DNA of 64,000 bases from Lichenibacterium minor (GCF_004137685.1 NZ_QYBB01000025.1:1-64000); one strand, 5' to 3'; positions 7,436 to 16,667 are shown, counted from the first letter of the stretch. Notes: generated from the sequence alone by a model not told the origin. Program-made: numbers and translations.

Positions 7436-7725
7436 CGGCAGCGATCGTCGGCTCGACCTGACGTTTCTGCGCATGAATCACGACGAGGGAGGACGGCGAT
7501 CGCCAAGCCGCGCGGACCCCACGGAGCCCTCGCAAGATCGTCGTGCGACGGGCGTCCAGGGGCGCGCGATCCGGCGGTCTCCGGGTTCGGTGGCGGAGCG
7601 AAGCTCGGCGGCCTTTCTCCCTCCCGGCAGCGCCCCGTTCGAGCCGGCGAGGCGGTCGCGACGACGGGACAGTCGCCCCGGCCTGCAGCGTGGTCGGCCC
7701 CGGAAGCCGGTGACAGGACTCGAAC

Positions 7726-9093
7726 ATGACGCCCGACAGCGCACCGTCGAACACTGACGAACTCCCTCCTGAACATCGCGCAGGGACGCGGACGGTCATG
7801 CGTCGCCTGCTGCCGCTCATGTTCGGCATCTACTTCCTGTCGTTCGTCGACCGGACGAACGTCGCCCTGGCCAAGTCCGCCCTGGATTCCCAATTGGGCA
7901 TCACCGCCGCGATCTACGGTCTGGGCGCCGGGATCTTCTTCCTCGGCTACGCCCTGCTGGAGGTGCCGAGCAACCTCATCGCCTACCGCGTGGGTCCGCG
8001 CCGCTGGATCGCCCGGATCGCCATCTCCTGGGGCGTCGTCTCGGCCGCCATGATGTTCGTCCAGGGCGAGTGGTCGTTCTACGCCCTCCGTCTCGTGCTC
8101 GGGATCACGGAAGCGGGCCTGTTCCCGGCGCTGATGTACGTCACCACCCTCTGGTTCGCCCAGAAGGACCGGTCCATCGCCATCGGCTGGATCTACACGG
8201 CTCCGGCGCTCGGCCTGCTCCTTGGCAACCCCCTCGGCGGGCTCATCCTCCGGCTAGACGGGCTGTCCGGCCTGCGGGGCTGGCAATGGCTGTTCCTCCT
8301 CGAGGGCGCCGCGACCGTGGTCTTCGGCGCGATCCTGTTGTTCGTGTTCCCCGACCGGCCGAGGGATGCCAAGTGGCTGAGCCGCGACGAAGCGGAGGCC
8401 GTCGAGCGCCATGCGCTCGGCACCGGCGCACGACCACACCATTCCGGCACCTCCGGCTGGATCCGGGCGGTCAGGGAGCCGAGCACGGTCCTCATGGGGC
8501 TCGTCTACTTCTTCAATCAGGTCGGCTTCGTCGGCCTCTACTTCTTCGCCCCGTCCATGGTGCAGCAGATGCAGGTCTCGAACCCGGTGCTGGTCGGGCT
8601 CCTGTCCAGCACCGTGGGGTTCGGCTTCCTGCTCGGAGTCCTGGTCCTGCCGCGGCTGCACCGCCGCGCCCGAAGCGATTTCCGCTTCCTCGGCGCCGCC
8701 ACCGCGGGGCTGGTCGTCACCTCGGGCCTGTTCATGGCCGTATCGGCGCCTGGACTGCGGCTGGCCCTGTTGGCCGCGACGGCCTTCTTCGCCGGCGGTA
8801 TCCTCCCGATCTACTGGGCGGTCGCCATGAAGCGCCTGCGCGGCATCGAGGCCGCGGCCGGCCTGGCCCTCATCAACACGGTCGGGCTGCTGGGCGGCTT
8901 CGCCGGGCCCTACCTGTTCGGATTGGCCGAAGCGCGCACCGGCACCAGCGCCTCGGGCTACGCCATCATCCTGCTGACCGCGATCGTCGGCCTCGTCCTC
9001 ATCCCGGTCCTGGCGCGGGTGTCCGCTCCAGGCCGGGTCGAGGCGCTGCCATCGGCGGCTTTCACGGGCGGCGAGACCCGGTCGAGGCCGTAG
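7726..9093 (+). CDS. MFS transporter, anion:cation symporter (ACS) type
   Basis: 455 residues with about twelve transmembrane helices. Family hallmarks are visible: YFLSFVDRTNVALAK in helix 1, the loop VGPRRWIARIAISWG after helix 2, RLVLGITEAGLFPAL in helix 4 and a central hydrophilic loop (FPDRPRDAKWL). The ACS family imports organic anions such as hexonates, tartrate or phthalate with protons. The likely substrate is an organic acid later handled by the SDR and BKACE enzymes. It is followed 36 bases later by the SDR gene, in one transcript, and is controlled from the GntR operator at 7387-7401. Confidence 0.85.
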   Translation: MTPDSAPSNTDELPPEHRAGTRTVMRRLLPLMFGIYFLSFVDRTNVALAKSALDSQLGITAAIYGLGAGIFFLGYALLEVPSNLIAYRVGPRRWIARIAISWGVVSAAMMFVQGEWSFYALRLVLGITEAGLFPALMYVTTLWFAQKDRSIAIGWIYTAPALGLLLGNPLGGLILRLDGLSGLRGWQWLFLLEGAATVVFGAILLFVFPDRPRDAKWLSRDEAEAVERHALGTGARPHHSGTSGWIRAVREPSTVLMGLVYFFNQVGFVGLYFFAPSMVQQMQVSNPVLVGLLSSTVGFGFLLGVLVLPRLHRRARSDFRFLGAATAGLVVTSGLFMAVSAPGLRLALLAATAFFAGGILPIYWAVAMKRLRGIEAAAGLALINTVGLLGGFAGPYLFGLAEARTGTSASGYAIILLTAIVGLVLIPVLARVSAPGRVEALPSAAFTGGETRSRP

Positions 9094-9129
9094 GTCGGCG
9101 ACCGACGACGAGAGGGGAGGGCGGCTGAC

Positions 9130-9918
9130 ATGGCCATCTGCGAATTGCTGAAGCCGAGGGCAGGGCTCAAGGTCCTGATCACCGGCGGGGCGGCTGGCAT
9201 CGGCGCGGCGATCGCGAGCGCCTTCGCCGAGGCGGGCAGCCGGGTCTTCGTCTGCGACGTCGACGCGGAGGCCGTGGCCGAAACCAACGCGCGCGGGAAC
9301 GGGATCCGCGCTTCCGTGGCCGACGTCGCCCGGGTGGGCGACGCGGACCGCATCGTCGCCGAGAGCGTCGACGCTCTGGGCGGTCTCGACGTCCTGGTCA
9401 ACAATGCCGGCATCGCCGGGCCGACGGGCCGGATCGAGGATGTCGATCCGCGGCAATGGGACGGCACGGTCGCGACCAACCTGAACAGCCAGTTCTACTT
9501 CCTCAGAAGCGCCGTACCGCACCTCAAGCGATCGGATTCGGCGAGCATCGTCGCCCTGTCGTCGGTCGCCGGGCGCCTCGGCTACGCGTTCCGCACGCCC
9601 TATGCCTCGACCAAATGGGCTATCGTGGGCCTGACGAAGTCGCTCGCGATCGAACTCGGTTCGGACGACATCCGCGTCAACGCGATCCTGCCGGGGATCG
9701 TCGCCGGCCCCCGCATCGACCGGGTGATCGAGGCTCGGGCCCAGGTGAGCGGAACGAGCGTCGAAGCGATGAAGGACACCTACCTGTCCAAGGTTTCACT
9801 CCGCAGGATGGTGACGGTGGACGATGTCGCAGCCCTCGCGCTCTTCCTCTGCTCGCCGGCCGCAGCCAACATCACGGGTCAGGCGATCAGCGTCGATGGA
9901 AACGTCGAGTATCTTTGA
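9130..9918 (+). CDS. Short-chain dehydrogenase/reductase
   Basis: 262 residues, a classical SDR. The cofactor motif TGGAAGIG lies at about residues 18-25, and an acidic residue after the second strand (VCDVDAEA) favours NAD. NNAG is at 91-94, catalytic Ser144/145, Tyr158 and Lys162 lie in VALSSVAGRL...YASTK, and a C-terminal GQAISVDGN closes the fold. In this operon it most likely oxidises a beta-hydroxy acid imported by the MFS protein to the beta-keto acid used by the divergent BKACE enzyme. That assignment rests on context only. The start ATG at 9130 has GGGAGGG upstream. Confidence 0.85.
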   Translation: MAICELLKPRAGLKVLITGGAAGIGAAIASAFAEAGSRVFVCDVDAEAVAETNARGNGIRASVADVARVGDADRIVAESVDALGGLDVLVNNAGIAGPTGRIEDVDPRQWDGTVATNLNSQFYFLRSAVPHLKRSDSASIVALSSVAGRLGYAFRTPYASTKWAIVGLTKSLAIELGSDDIRVNAILPGIVAGPRIDRVIEARAQVSGTSVEAMKDTYLSKVSLRRMVTVDDVAALALFLCSPAAANITGQAISVDGNVEYL

Positions 9919-10282
9919 ATCACGGTGACGCGTGAGGTGAGCAGCGTTCTGATCGCAGCCTCCACGCCGTTCATCGTCGGCGCGCTCGGGCCGCGACGAT
10001 GCAGCTCTGGGTGATCGCGAGCTACGTCGCGCTGTAGCAATGGTGACGATCGTCAGCGCCTCCTCACGCGCCGTGACGAGGCGAAGCCTCGCTGAGCACG
10101 GCCCTGATCCTGTCCAGACCGGTTCGACCGTCGGGTTTCGACGGCGGCCGCGCGACGCGGGTGCGATCCGGGGAGCCTTCGCTTCAGGGCAGCTATGGTC
10201 CAACGACCGGAATGGGCGGAAAGCGGAACGACTGTTTCGAACCTGTCTCGGCGGCATGGCGGGCATAGGGCGCATCACGCGC
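9919..10282. other. Intergenic stretch before the polyol operon
   Basis: About 360 bases with no supported gene. The right end leads into the promoter and operator cluster of the polyol operon. No clear terminator with a T tract was found after the SDR gene. Confidence 0.5.
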
Positions 10283-10329
10283 TTGACGCGTATCGCTTCG
10301 ATGTTACATTGCCTCCAATGAGCGTTACA
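10283..10329 (+). promoter_or_regulatory. Promoter with overlapping operator, polyol operon
   Basis: TTGACG at 10283-10288 and TACATT at 10305-10310 with a 16-base spacer. Overlapping the -10 box is TGTTACATTG...CAATGAGCGTTACA (10302-10329), which contains the dyad CATTG-CCTC-CAATG and a repeated GTTACA. A site here would block transcription and is the best candidate for the operon's own DeoR regulator. Confidence 0.5.
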
Positions 10330-10338
10330 AAGCAGTGC

Positions 10339-10372
10339 GTTCAGGCCTGAACGTCCCAAAAAAAAAGGACGT
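10339..10372 (+). promoter_or_regulatory. Palindrome plus A-loop hairpin in the leader
   Basis: GTTCAGGCCTGAAC (10339-10352) is a perfect 14-base palindrome. It is followed by ACGTCC, a C, nine A and GGACGT (10351-10372), a hairpin with an A-rich loop lying just before the ribosome binding site GGAGGGAG. These may be a second operator and a leader structure. Confidence 0.45.
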
Positions 10373-10392
10373 CAGGGTGGAGGGAGCGCGCA

Positions 10393-11958
10393 ATGAGTGT
10401 GCGACATCACGTGTCGGCGCCGGGTGATATGCATCCGACCGGCGGGGGTGAGCCAAAACCGGCTCTCGCCTTCAATAAGCTGTGCAAGGGTTTCGACGGC
10501 ATTCCCGTGTTGCGGGAGATAACAGCCCGCTTCATGCCCGGTACCGTCAACGTCCTGGCCGGAGAGAATGGGGCGGGCAAGTCCACCTTATTCAAGATCA
10601 TCTCCGGTCAGCTCGCCCCGGACAGCGGCATACTCGCTGTCAAAGGCAGGCCTGTTCTCGTCTACGATCCTCGCCATGCTCTCGGGCTGGGTATTTCGAT
10701 CATCCCGCAAGAGCTGCTGCCGATCCCAGACATGAAGGTGTGGCAGAACCTGCTCGTGGGACGTGAGCGCACGCGGTCGTTCGGCTTTCTGCGTCGGCGG
10801 GAGATGGTAGAGCAGGCGCGAAAGTCGCTCGAAGACTTCAATCTCGATATCGACCCCGAGATGCCGATGCGCCGCCTCGGTGTCGCCGCGACACAGATGA
10901 TCGAGATCATCAAGGCTACGTCGCGCGACAGCGATTTCGTGTTGATGGACGAACCGAGCTCGTCGTTGAGCTCTCGTGAAACCGAGGAACTGTTCCGCGC
11001 CATACGCATGCTGCGAGCTCGAGGCGCCTGCATCCTTTATACGAGCCATCGGATGGAAGAGATCGAACAGATCTCCGACACGGTGTCCATCATGCGCGAC
11101 GGCGTCTTCATCCGCCAGGCGCCCACGAGATCACTCACTGAGCGGCAGATCATCGCCGACATGGTCGGTCGCGATATCGAAGACCTTTTTCCGGGCCGCA
11201 CCGTCTCGGCGCGTCGCGAGCCCGTGCTGGAAGTGCGAGACTTCCGGGTAGCGGGCTACGCTGCGCGGACCGCCTTCACCGTGCATGCGGGCGAGATCCT
11301 GGGCCTCGGCGGTCTCGTCGGGGCGGGACGCAGCGAGTTGCTGGAAGCCCTGTTCGGCCTGCGAAAGGCAGAAGGTCAAGTTCGTCTCGACGGAAAGCCC
11401 TTGGCGCGTGCGTCTCCGGCGGAATCGATCCGGCGGGGCATCGCCTTCGTACCGGAAGACCGCAAACTCGCCGGGGTCCTGACGTCTCAATCCATCCTCG
11501 ACAACGTCACGCTCCCCCACCTCGGCGCTTTCACGGGCGCGGGGGGCTTCATCGACAATGCGGCCCGTCGCGCCCGCAGTCTCGACGTCTTGAAGCGAAC
11601 CCGCACCAAATATGCCCGGCTGGGACAGGTCGTGGCGCATCTGAGCGGCGGAAATCAGCAGAAGATCGCGCTGGCTCGCTGGCTCGTCACCGGCACCCCG
11701 CGTCTCCTGATCCTCGACGAGCCGACACGCGGCATCGATGTCGGCGCGCGCAGCGAGATTTATCGGCTGATTCACGACTTGGCGGAAACCGGCGTCGCAG
11801 TGCTGCTCGCCTCATCGGACATGCCCGAACTCATCAACCTCAGTCATCGCATCCTGGTCATGCGCGGTGGCGCTATCGCGGGCGAACTGCCCCGCGACGC
11901 TGTCGACCAGGAAAGCATCCTGCGCCTCGCCATGGGAAAGACAAGAGATGCGGCCTGA
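10393..11958 (+). CDS. Sugar/polyol ABC transporter, double ATPase subunit
   Basis: 521 residues with two fused nucleotide-binding domains of the RbsA/MglA type. The first has Walker A GENGAGKST, Q-loop IPQELLP and Walker B FVLMDEPSSSL, but its signature is degenerate (RRLGVAATQ). The second has the usual degenerate Walker A GLVGAGRSE, an intact LSGGNQQK signature and LLILDEPTRGIDVGAR. It energises import together with the permease and binding protein that follow. The permease start overlaps this stop codon. Context suggests a tetritol or pentitol substrate. An ATG at residue 13 is an alternative start. Confidence 0.9.
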   Translation: MSVRHHVSAPGDMHPTGGGEPKPALAFNKLCKGFDGIPVLREITARFMPGTVNVLAGENGAGKSTLFKIISGQLAPDSGILAVKGRPVLVYDPRHALGLGISIIPQELLPIPDMKVWQNLLVGRERTRSFGFLRRREMVEQARKSLEDFNLDIDPEMPMRRLGVAATQMIEIIKATSRDSDFVLMDEPSSSLSSRETEELFRAIRMLRARGACILYTSHRMEEIEQISDTVSIMRDGVFIRQAPTRSLTERQIIADMVGRDIEDLFPGRTVSARREPVLEVRDFRVAGYAARTAFTVHAGEILGLGGLVGAGRSELLEALFGLRKAEGQVRLDGKPLARASPAESIRRGIAFVPEDRKLAGVLTSQSILDNVTLPHLGAFTGAGGFIDNAARRARSLDVLKRTRTKYARLGQVVAHLSGGNQQKIALARWLVTGTPRLLILDEPTRGIDVGARSEIYRLIHDLAETGVAVLLASSDMPELINLSHRILVMRGGAIAGELPRDAVDQESILRLAMGKTRDAA

Positions 11959-12943
11959 TCGCGCCACACTGTCACCGGCGGAACTCGGTCCCGCGGCGTC
12001 CCGCGTCGACGTGAAGGCGCTGCTGCTGCGCTACGCGCTCGTCCTGGTGCTGTTCGTCTTCGTGGGCGTGCTCGGCGTGTCGAACGCCAGCTTCTTCACG
12101 CTGTCTAACTTCAACGTCGTGCTGCTCCAGGTTTCCACCAACGCGTTGCTGGCCACCGGCGCCACCTACGTCATCCTCACGGGCGGCATCGACCTGTCCG
12201 TCGGCAGCGTGGTGGGCCTGTCAGGCGTCGTCGCCGCGATGGTGGCCCAGCGCGACGGAGTGCCCTGGACGGTGGCCGCCGTGGCGTCCGGCATCGCCGC
12301 AGGTGGCGCCATCGGCCTGCTCAACGGGCTGCTCGTGGCCGTGGCCCGCGTGCCGGCCTTCGTGGCGACGCTCGGAACGATGACCATCGCGCTCGGCATG
12401 GCCTATGTGCTGAGCGACGGCCAGCCGATCTCCGGCCTGTCGGACGCTTTCCTGGCGGTGAGCGACCAGCTCTACGGCTTTCCCGTGCCCGTCCTCCTGA
12501 TGGTCACGGTCGTGCTGGCCTCTTGGCTGCTGCTGTCCCGCACCCGGCTCGGCCTGCATATCTACGCGACCGGCGGCAACCCTCAGGCGGCGCGTGTCGC
12601 GGGCGTGGACCTGCGCGGCATCCGCCTGACCGTCTACACGTTCGGCGGGCTCCTGGCGGGCCTCGCCGGCGTGGTGCTGGCATCCCGCGCCACGGCCGGC
12701 ATCGCCACCACCGGCACGGGCTACGAGCTCAACGCCATCGCGGCCGCGGTGATCGGCGGCATCAGCCTGATGGGCGGCCGCGGCTCGATCTTCGGCACCG
12801 TGTTCGGCTTCATGATCATAGGTGTTCTGGACAACGGCCTGAACATCCTCAACGTTTCGCCCTTCTACCAGCTCATCATCAAAGGCGCGATCATTATCGG
12901 CGCAGTCTTCATCGACTCGACGCTGAACCGGAAGGACGACTGA
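11948..12943 (+). CDS. Sugar/polyol ABC transporter permease (RbsC type)
   Basis: About 331 residues starting at ATG 11948, which overlaps the end of the ATPase gene. It has eight to ten hydrophobic segments, including the family patterns TGGIDLSVGSVVGLSG, ATGGNPQAARVAGVDLRG and AVIGGISLMGGRGSI, the last in the loop that meets the ATPase. It forms the membrane channel of the importer, probably as a homodimer because only one permease gene is present. Confidence 0.9.
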   Translation: MRPDRATLSPAELGPAASRVDVKALLLRYALVLVLFVFVGVLGVSNASFFTLSNFNVVLLQVSTNALLATGATYVILTGGIDLSVGSVVGLSGVVAAMVAQRDGVPWTVAAVASGIAAGGAIGLLNGLLVAVARVPAFVATLGTMTIALGMAYVLSDGQPISGLSDAFLAVSDQLYGFPVPVLLMVTVVLASWLLLSRTRLGLHIYATGGNPQAARVAGVDLRGIRLTVYTFGGLLAGLAGVVLASRATAGIATTGTGYELNAIAAAVIGGISLMGGRGSIFGTVFGFMIIGVLDNGLNILNVSPFYQLIIKGAIIIGAVFIDSTLNRKDD

Positions 12944-12984
12944 GCCAGTCCTGCCGAGACACGAGGCTCACAGAGGGAACAACC

Positions 12985-14013
12985 ATGAAGACGTCCAAGC
13001 GTACCGGCCTCAAGGCCGTCCTTGCCGCCACGGCGGCCATGCTCCTCGCGACCCCGGCCTTCGCCGACAAGGCCAAGCCGGTGATCGGCTTCACGGTCTA
13101 CGACATGTCGTCGTTCATCGCCTGGGGCAAGCAGGGCGCCGAAGCCATCACCAAGGCCAATAACGGCACCCTGCTCTGGCAGAGCGCCCACAACGACGTG
13201 AACGCGCAGATCTCGCAGATCCAGCAATTCATCAACCAGAAGGTCGACGTCATCATCATTGCGGCGGTCAATTCCGCCACCCTCGGTCCGCAGATCGAGC
13301 AGGCCACCAAGGCCGGCATCCCGGTGATCGCCACGAACCTCACGATCTCGGGGCCGGAGGCCGCGAAGCTGGTGTCCTACGTGGGGCCCAACGACATCGG
13401 AGCCGGCGAGCAGGAAGCCCAGGCGGTGGTCGACGCGCTGAAGGGCAAGGGCAACGTCGTCGTGATGCAGGGCCCCGTCGGCCAGTCCGGCGCCATCGAC
13501 CGCACCAAGGGAATCCAGAACATTCTCGCCAAGAACCCCAACATCAAGCTCATCGCGATGCAGCCCGCGAATTGGGAGCGCACCCAGGCCTACAAGCTGA
13601 TGCAGGATTGGCTGTCGCGCTACGGCGGCCAGATCGACGGCCTCATCTCGGAAAACGACGACATGGCGATCGGCGCCATCCAAGCCCTGAAGGAGAAGGG
13701 CCTCGCCGGCAAGATGCCGGTCGCGGGCGTCGACGCCATCAAGGACGGGCTGCGAGCCATCCGGTCCGGCGACATGATCGAGACCAACCTCCAGAACGGG
13801 GCGCTCGAACTCGGCATGGCCGTGCAGGTGGCCGTCGATCACGTGCAGGGCAAGCCTGTTCCGAAGGAGGCCATGCTGCAGATGCCCGGGATCACGAAGG
13901 TCGACGTCGACAAATTCTACGACCAGCTTTTCGACCATTCGGACAAGTTCATCGAAGGCTTGCCGGAGCTGATCAAACGGAACATGGCATCGGGCCAATA
14001 TGCCAACGAGTGA
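12985..14013 (+). CDS. Sugar/polyol ABC transporter substrate-binding protein
   Basis: About 342 residues. A Sec signal peptide (MKTSKRTGLKAVLAATAAML...FADK) is followed by a Peripla_BP_4 fold: KPVIGFTVYDMSSFIAWGKQ, QFINQKVDVIIIAAVNSATL, VVVMQGPVGQSGAIDRTKG and VAGVDAIKDGLRAI. Aromatic and acidic residues around the cleft suit a polyol or sugar. It delivers substrate to the RbsC-type permease encoded just upstream. A start further upstream in frame is excluded, because it would remove the signal peptide from the N-terminus. Confidence 0.92.
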   Translation: MKTSKRTGLKAVLAATAAMLLATPAFADKAKPVIGFTVYDMSSFIAWGKQGAEAITKANNGTLLWQSAHNDVNAQISQIQQFINQKVDVIIIAAVNSATLGPQIEQATKAGIPVIATNLTISGPEAAKLVSYVGPNDIGAGEQEAQAVVDALKGKGNVVVMQGPVGQSGAIDRTKGIQNILAKNPNIKLIAMQPANWERTQAYKLMQDWLSRYGGQIDGLISENDDMAIGAIQALKEKGLAGKMPVAGVDAIKDGLRAIRSGDMIETNLQNGALELGMAVQVAVDHVQGKPVPKEAMLQMPGITKVDVDKFYDQLFDHSDKFIEGLPELIKRNMASGQYANE

Positions 14014-14041
14014 GGGCGGCCGAGCCGCCGAGTGAGGGCGG

Positions 14042-14851
14042 ATGAGCGATGCCAGATCGAAGAGTGTCGACCCGGTCCGCAGCGCGGGCGCGATCGAGAA
14101 CCGGCGTAAGCTGATGCTGGAGCAGATCGTCCGATCTGGCTCGGCACAGGTCGAGGAACTGGCGTCGCGCTTCGGGGTCAGCCGGATGACGGTTCACCGC
14201 GATCTCGACGCCCTCGCCGAGCGGGGCACTGTGCGCAAGCTGCACGGCGGCGTCACGCTTCACGAGTCGAGCTCGGTGGAAAGCAGCTTCACCTATCGAG
14301 CTCACCTCGCGGAACGACAGAAGCTCGCCATCGCCCGCGCGGCGGCGGCGCTCGTTCAACCCGGTCAGTCGATCATCCTCGATGAATCGACAACCACGTT
14401 GTGCCTCGTCCCGCACCTCGCGAGCAAGACGCCCATCACCGTGATCACGAACGGCATGGCCATGATCGACAAGATGAAGGACGCGCATGGCGTCCAACTC
14501 ATCTGTCTCGGGGGCGCTTATGACGCTCGGCTGAACGCCTGCTTCGGGCGTGTCTCCGAAGTCGCCGTCGCTTCGCTTCGGGCCAACATGCTGTTCATGT
14601 CGACCTCGGCGGTCTTCGGGGACGGCGCCTATCACCAGGACGAAGTCGTCCTTCATACGAAGCGCGCTCTGATGGCTGGCGCCCAGACCGCGGTGTTGAT
14701 GGTCGACAGCTCCAAATTCGGCGTGACGGCGCTGCACCGCATGACGAGCCTCGATGCCTTCGACGCCGTTATCACCGATTCAGGCCTTCCCACGGAGGAG
14801 CGCGAGCGGCTGCACGATGCGGGCGCGAAGCTCACCGTGGTGGAGTGCTGA
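14042..14851 (+). CDS. DeoR family transcriptional regulator of the polyol operon
   Basis: 269 residues. The N-terminal DeoR helix-turn-helix (ENRRKLMLEQIVRSGSAQVE, SRFGVSRMTVHRDLDALAER, VRKLHGGVTL) is followed by the sugar-phosphate-sensing DeoRC domain (ILDESTTTLCLVPHL, VITNGMAMIDKM, VLMVDSSKFG). It lies inside the operon between the transporter and the catabolic genes and most likely binds the operator at about 10302-10329, released by a phosphorylated intermediate. Its end overlaps the first candidate start of the next gene. Confidence 0.9.
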   Translation: MSDARSKSVDPVRSAGAIENRRKLMLEQIVRSGSAQVEELASRFGVSRMTVHRDLDALAERGTVRKLHGGVTLHESSSVESSFTYRAHLAERQKLAIARAAAALVQPGQSIILDESTTTLCLVPHLASKTPITVITNGMAMIDKMKDAHGVQLICLGGAYDARLNACFGRVSEVAVASLRANMLFMSTSAVFGDGAYHQDEVVLHTKRALMAGAQTAVLMVDSSKFGVTALHRMTSLDAFDAVITDSGLPTEERERLHDAGAKLTVVEC

Positions 14852-14880
14852 CCCTTCACCTCGAAATACAGGATGTCCTC

Positions 14881-15645
14881 GTGCTCGAACTGTCTCCCTA
14901 CGACCGAGCCTTCTCGCTCAACGGTCTGACCGCACTCGTCACCGGCGGGGCGAGCGGCATCGGCTTCGCCATCGCCAGCGCTTTCGCGGCCCGGGGGGCC
15001 AGGGTGGCTCTGGTCGACCGGGACTCCGGCACGGCCGAGGTCGCGGCTCGGCTCGGGGCCCAGCACATCGGCCTCGCCGTGGACGTCGCACAGGACGACG
15101 CACCGCGCCGCGCCGTCGATGAAGTCGCGGCGCGGTTCGGTGCCCTCGACATCCTGGTCAACAACGCGGGGATCGCTCGGCTCGCGCCCGCCAGCGAGGC
15201 GACCCGCGCCGACTGGGACCTCACGATGGCGGTAAACCTCACGGCACCCTTCCTGTTTGCCCAGGCGGCCGGCGCCCACATGGTAGCGCGGGGCCGGGGG
15301 CGCATCATCAACATGGCGTCGCAGGCGGCCAGCGTCGCGCTGCAGTCCCACGTCGCCTACTGCACCAGCAAGGCGGCCCTGGTCGGCATGACGAAGGTTT
15401 TGGCGCTCGAATGGGGCCCCCACGGCGTCACCGTCAACGCGATCAGCCCGACGGTGGTGGAGACCGACCTCGGCCGCAAGGCCTGGGCCGGCGAGGTCGG
15501 CGACGCCATGCGCCAGTTGATCCCATCGCGGCGCTTCGCCCAGCCCGACGAGGTGGCGATGGCGGCGCTCTACTTGGCGAGCCCCGCGGCCGCGATGGTC
15601 AACGGCGCCGACCTCGCCATCGATGGCGGCTACACGATACAATGA
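14881..15645 (+). CDS. SDR polyol dehydrogenase (threitol dehydrogenase-like)
   Basis: A classical SDR of about 254 residues from GTG 14881; an ATG at 14845 overlapping the deoR stop is the alternative start. Motifs: TGGASGIG, then Asp after strand 2 (LVDRDSG), NNAG, catalytic INMASQAAS...YCTSK, and the C-terminal DLAIDGGYT. The sequence style and the neighbouring DhaK, DhaL and xylitol-type dehydrogenase resemble the mycobacterial threitol/erythritol pathways, in which a dehydrogenase forms erythrulose that a DhaK-type kinase phosphorylates. The substrate is inferred, not shown. Confidence 0.82.
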   Translation: MLELSPYDRAFSLNGLTALVTGGASGIGFAIASAFAARGARVALVDRDSGTAEVAARLGAQHIGLAVDVAQDDAPRRAVDEVAARFGALDILVNNAGIARLAPASEATRADWDLTMAVNLTAPFLFAQAAGAHMVARGRGRIINMASQAASVALQSHVAYCTSKAALVGMTKVLALEWGPHGVTVNAISPTVVETDLGRKAWAGEVGDAMRQLIPSRRFAQPDEVAMAALYLASPAAAMVNGADLAIDGGYTIQ

Positions 15646-15659
15646 AGGGGAGACCGGCC

Positions 15660-16667
15660 ATGAACAGGATCATCGATGATCCCGACGACGTCGTCGAGGA
15701 CGCCCTCGTCGGGATCAGGGCGGCCCACCCCGACCTGCTCGTCGGCACGGATCATCCACGCGTGATGCGGGCGGCGGGGCCGGGCAACGCCGGCCGCGTC
15801 GGCATCGTCACGGGCGGGGGCTCGGGGCATGAGCCGGCTTTCGTCGGCTACGTCGGCCCGGGCCTCCTCGACGCGGTGGCCATCGGCGAAGTCTTCGCGT
15901 CCCCGACCGCGCGGGCCTTCGAAGCCGCCTTCAAGGCCGCGGACGGCGGCCGCGGCGTCGCCTGCCTCTACGGGAACTACGCCGGCGACAACATGAACGT
16001 GAAGATGGCGGTGAAGCTCGCTGCGCGCGACGGGCTGACGGTGAAGACCGTCGTGGCCAACGACGACGCCGCCTCGGCGCCATCGCACGACCGCGGCAGG
16101 CGCCGCGGCGTGGCGGGCGAGATCCTGATGTGGAAGACCGCGGCGGCACTGGCCGCCGAGGGCGCCGACCTCGACGCGGTGATCGCAATGGCGCAGAAGA
16201 CGATCGACGCCACGCGCAGCGTCGGCATCGGCCTGTCGGCCTGCACGATCCCGGCGGCCGGCAAACCCAATTTCTCGATCGCCGACGGGACCATGGAGGT
16301 CGGGATCGGCCACCACGGAGAACCCGGCATCGCGGTGCGGCCGATCGAGCCGGCGCGCGCGATGGCATCCACGATGATGGATACGGTGCTGGCGGACCTG
16401 CCCTTCGGGCGGGGCGACGACGTCGCCGTGCTGGTGTCTGGCCTCGGCGCCACGCCGGTGATGGAGCTGTACATCCTTTACCGCCACGTGGCCGAGATCC
16501 TGGCCGGTGCCGGGATCCGGGTCCGCCACCGCTTCGTCGGCAACTACTTCACCTCGCTCGAGATGATGGGGGCGTCGGTGACCCTGACCCGGCTCGACGG
16601 GGAACTCGACCGGTTGCTCGCCCTCCCGGCGCGGTCGATCGGCCTCACCGTGATGGGAGATGCGTGA
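15660..16667 (+). CDS. dhaK: DhaK-type ketose kinase subunit
   Basis: About 335 residues from ATG 15660, with GGGGAGA upstream. It is a DhaK (Dak1) domain: GIVTGGGSGHEPAFVGYVG, NYAGDNMNVKMA, and GIGHHGEPG carrying the histidine that binds the carbonyl of dihydroxyacetone or a longer ketose covalently. It pairs with DhaL, whose gene overlaps by one base. No PTS-type DhaM is visible, so ATP is the more likely phosphate donor, although ATP-using enzymes are usually single DhaK-DhaL fusions. In this operon the natural substrate is more likely erythrulose or another ketose than dihydroxyacetone. Confidence 0.88.
   Translation: MNRIIDDPDDVVEDALVGIRAAHPDLLVGTDHPRVMRAAGPGNAGRVGIVTGGGSGHEPAFVGYVGPGLLDAVAIGEVFASPTARAFEAAFKAADGGRGVACLYGNYAGDNMNVKMAVKLAARDGLTVKTVVANDDAASAPSHDRGRRRGVAGEILMWKTAAALAAEGADLDAVIAMAQKTIDATRSVGIGLSACTIPAAGKPNFSIADGTMEVGIGHHGEPGIAVRPIEPARAMASTMMDTVLADLPFGRGDDVAVLVSGLGATPVMELYILYRHVAEILAGAGIRVRHRFVGNYFTSLEMMGASVTLTRLDGELDRLLALPARSIGLTVMGDA

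Noticed and set aside
10351..10372. ACGTCC-A9-GGACGT hairpin as a terminator
   Set aside because: It lies about 20 bases before the first gene of the operon and lacks a T tract, so a leader structure is more likely than a terminator.
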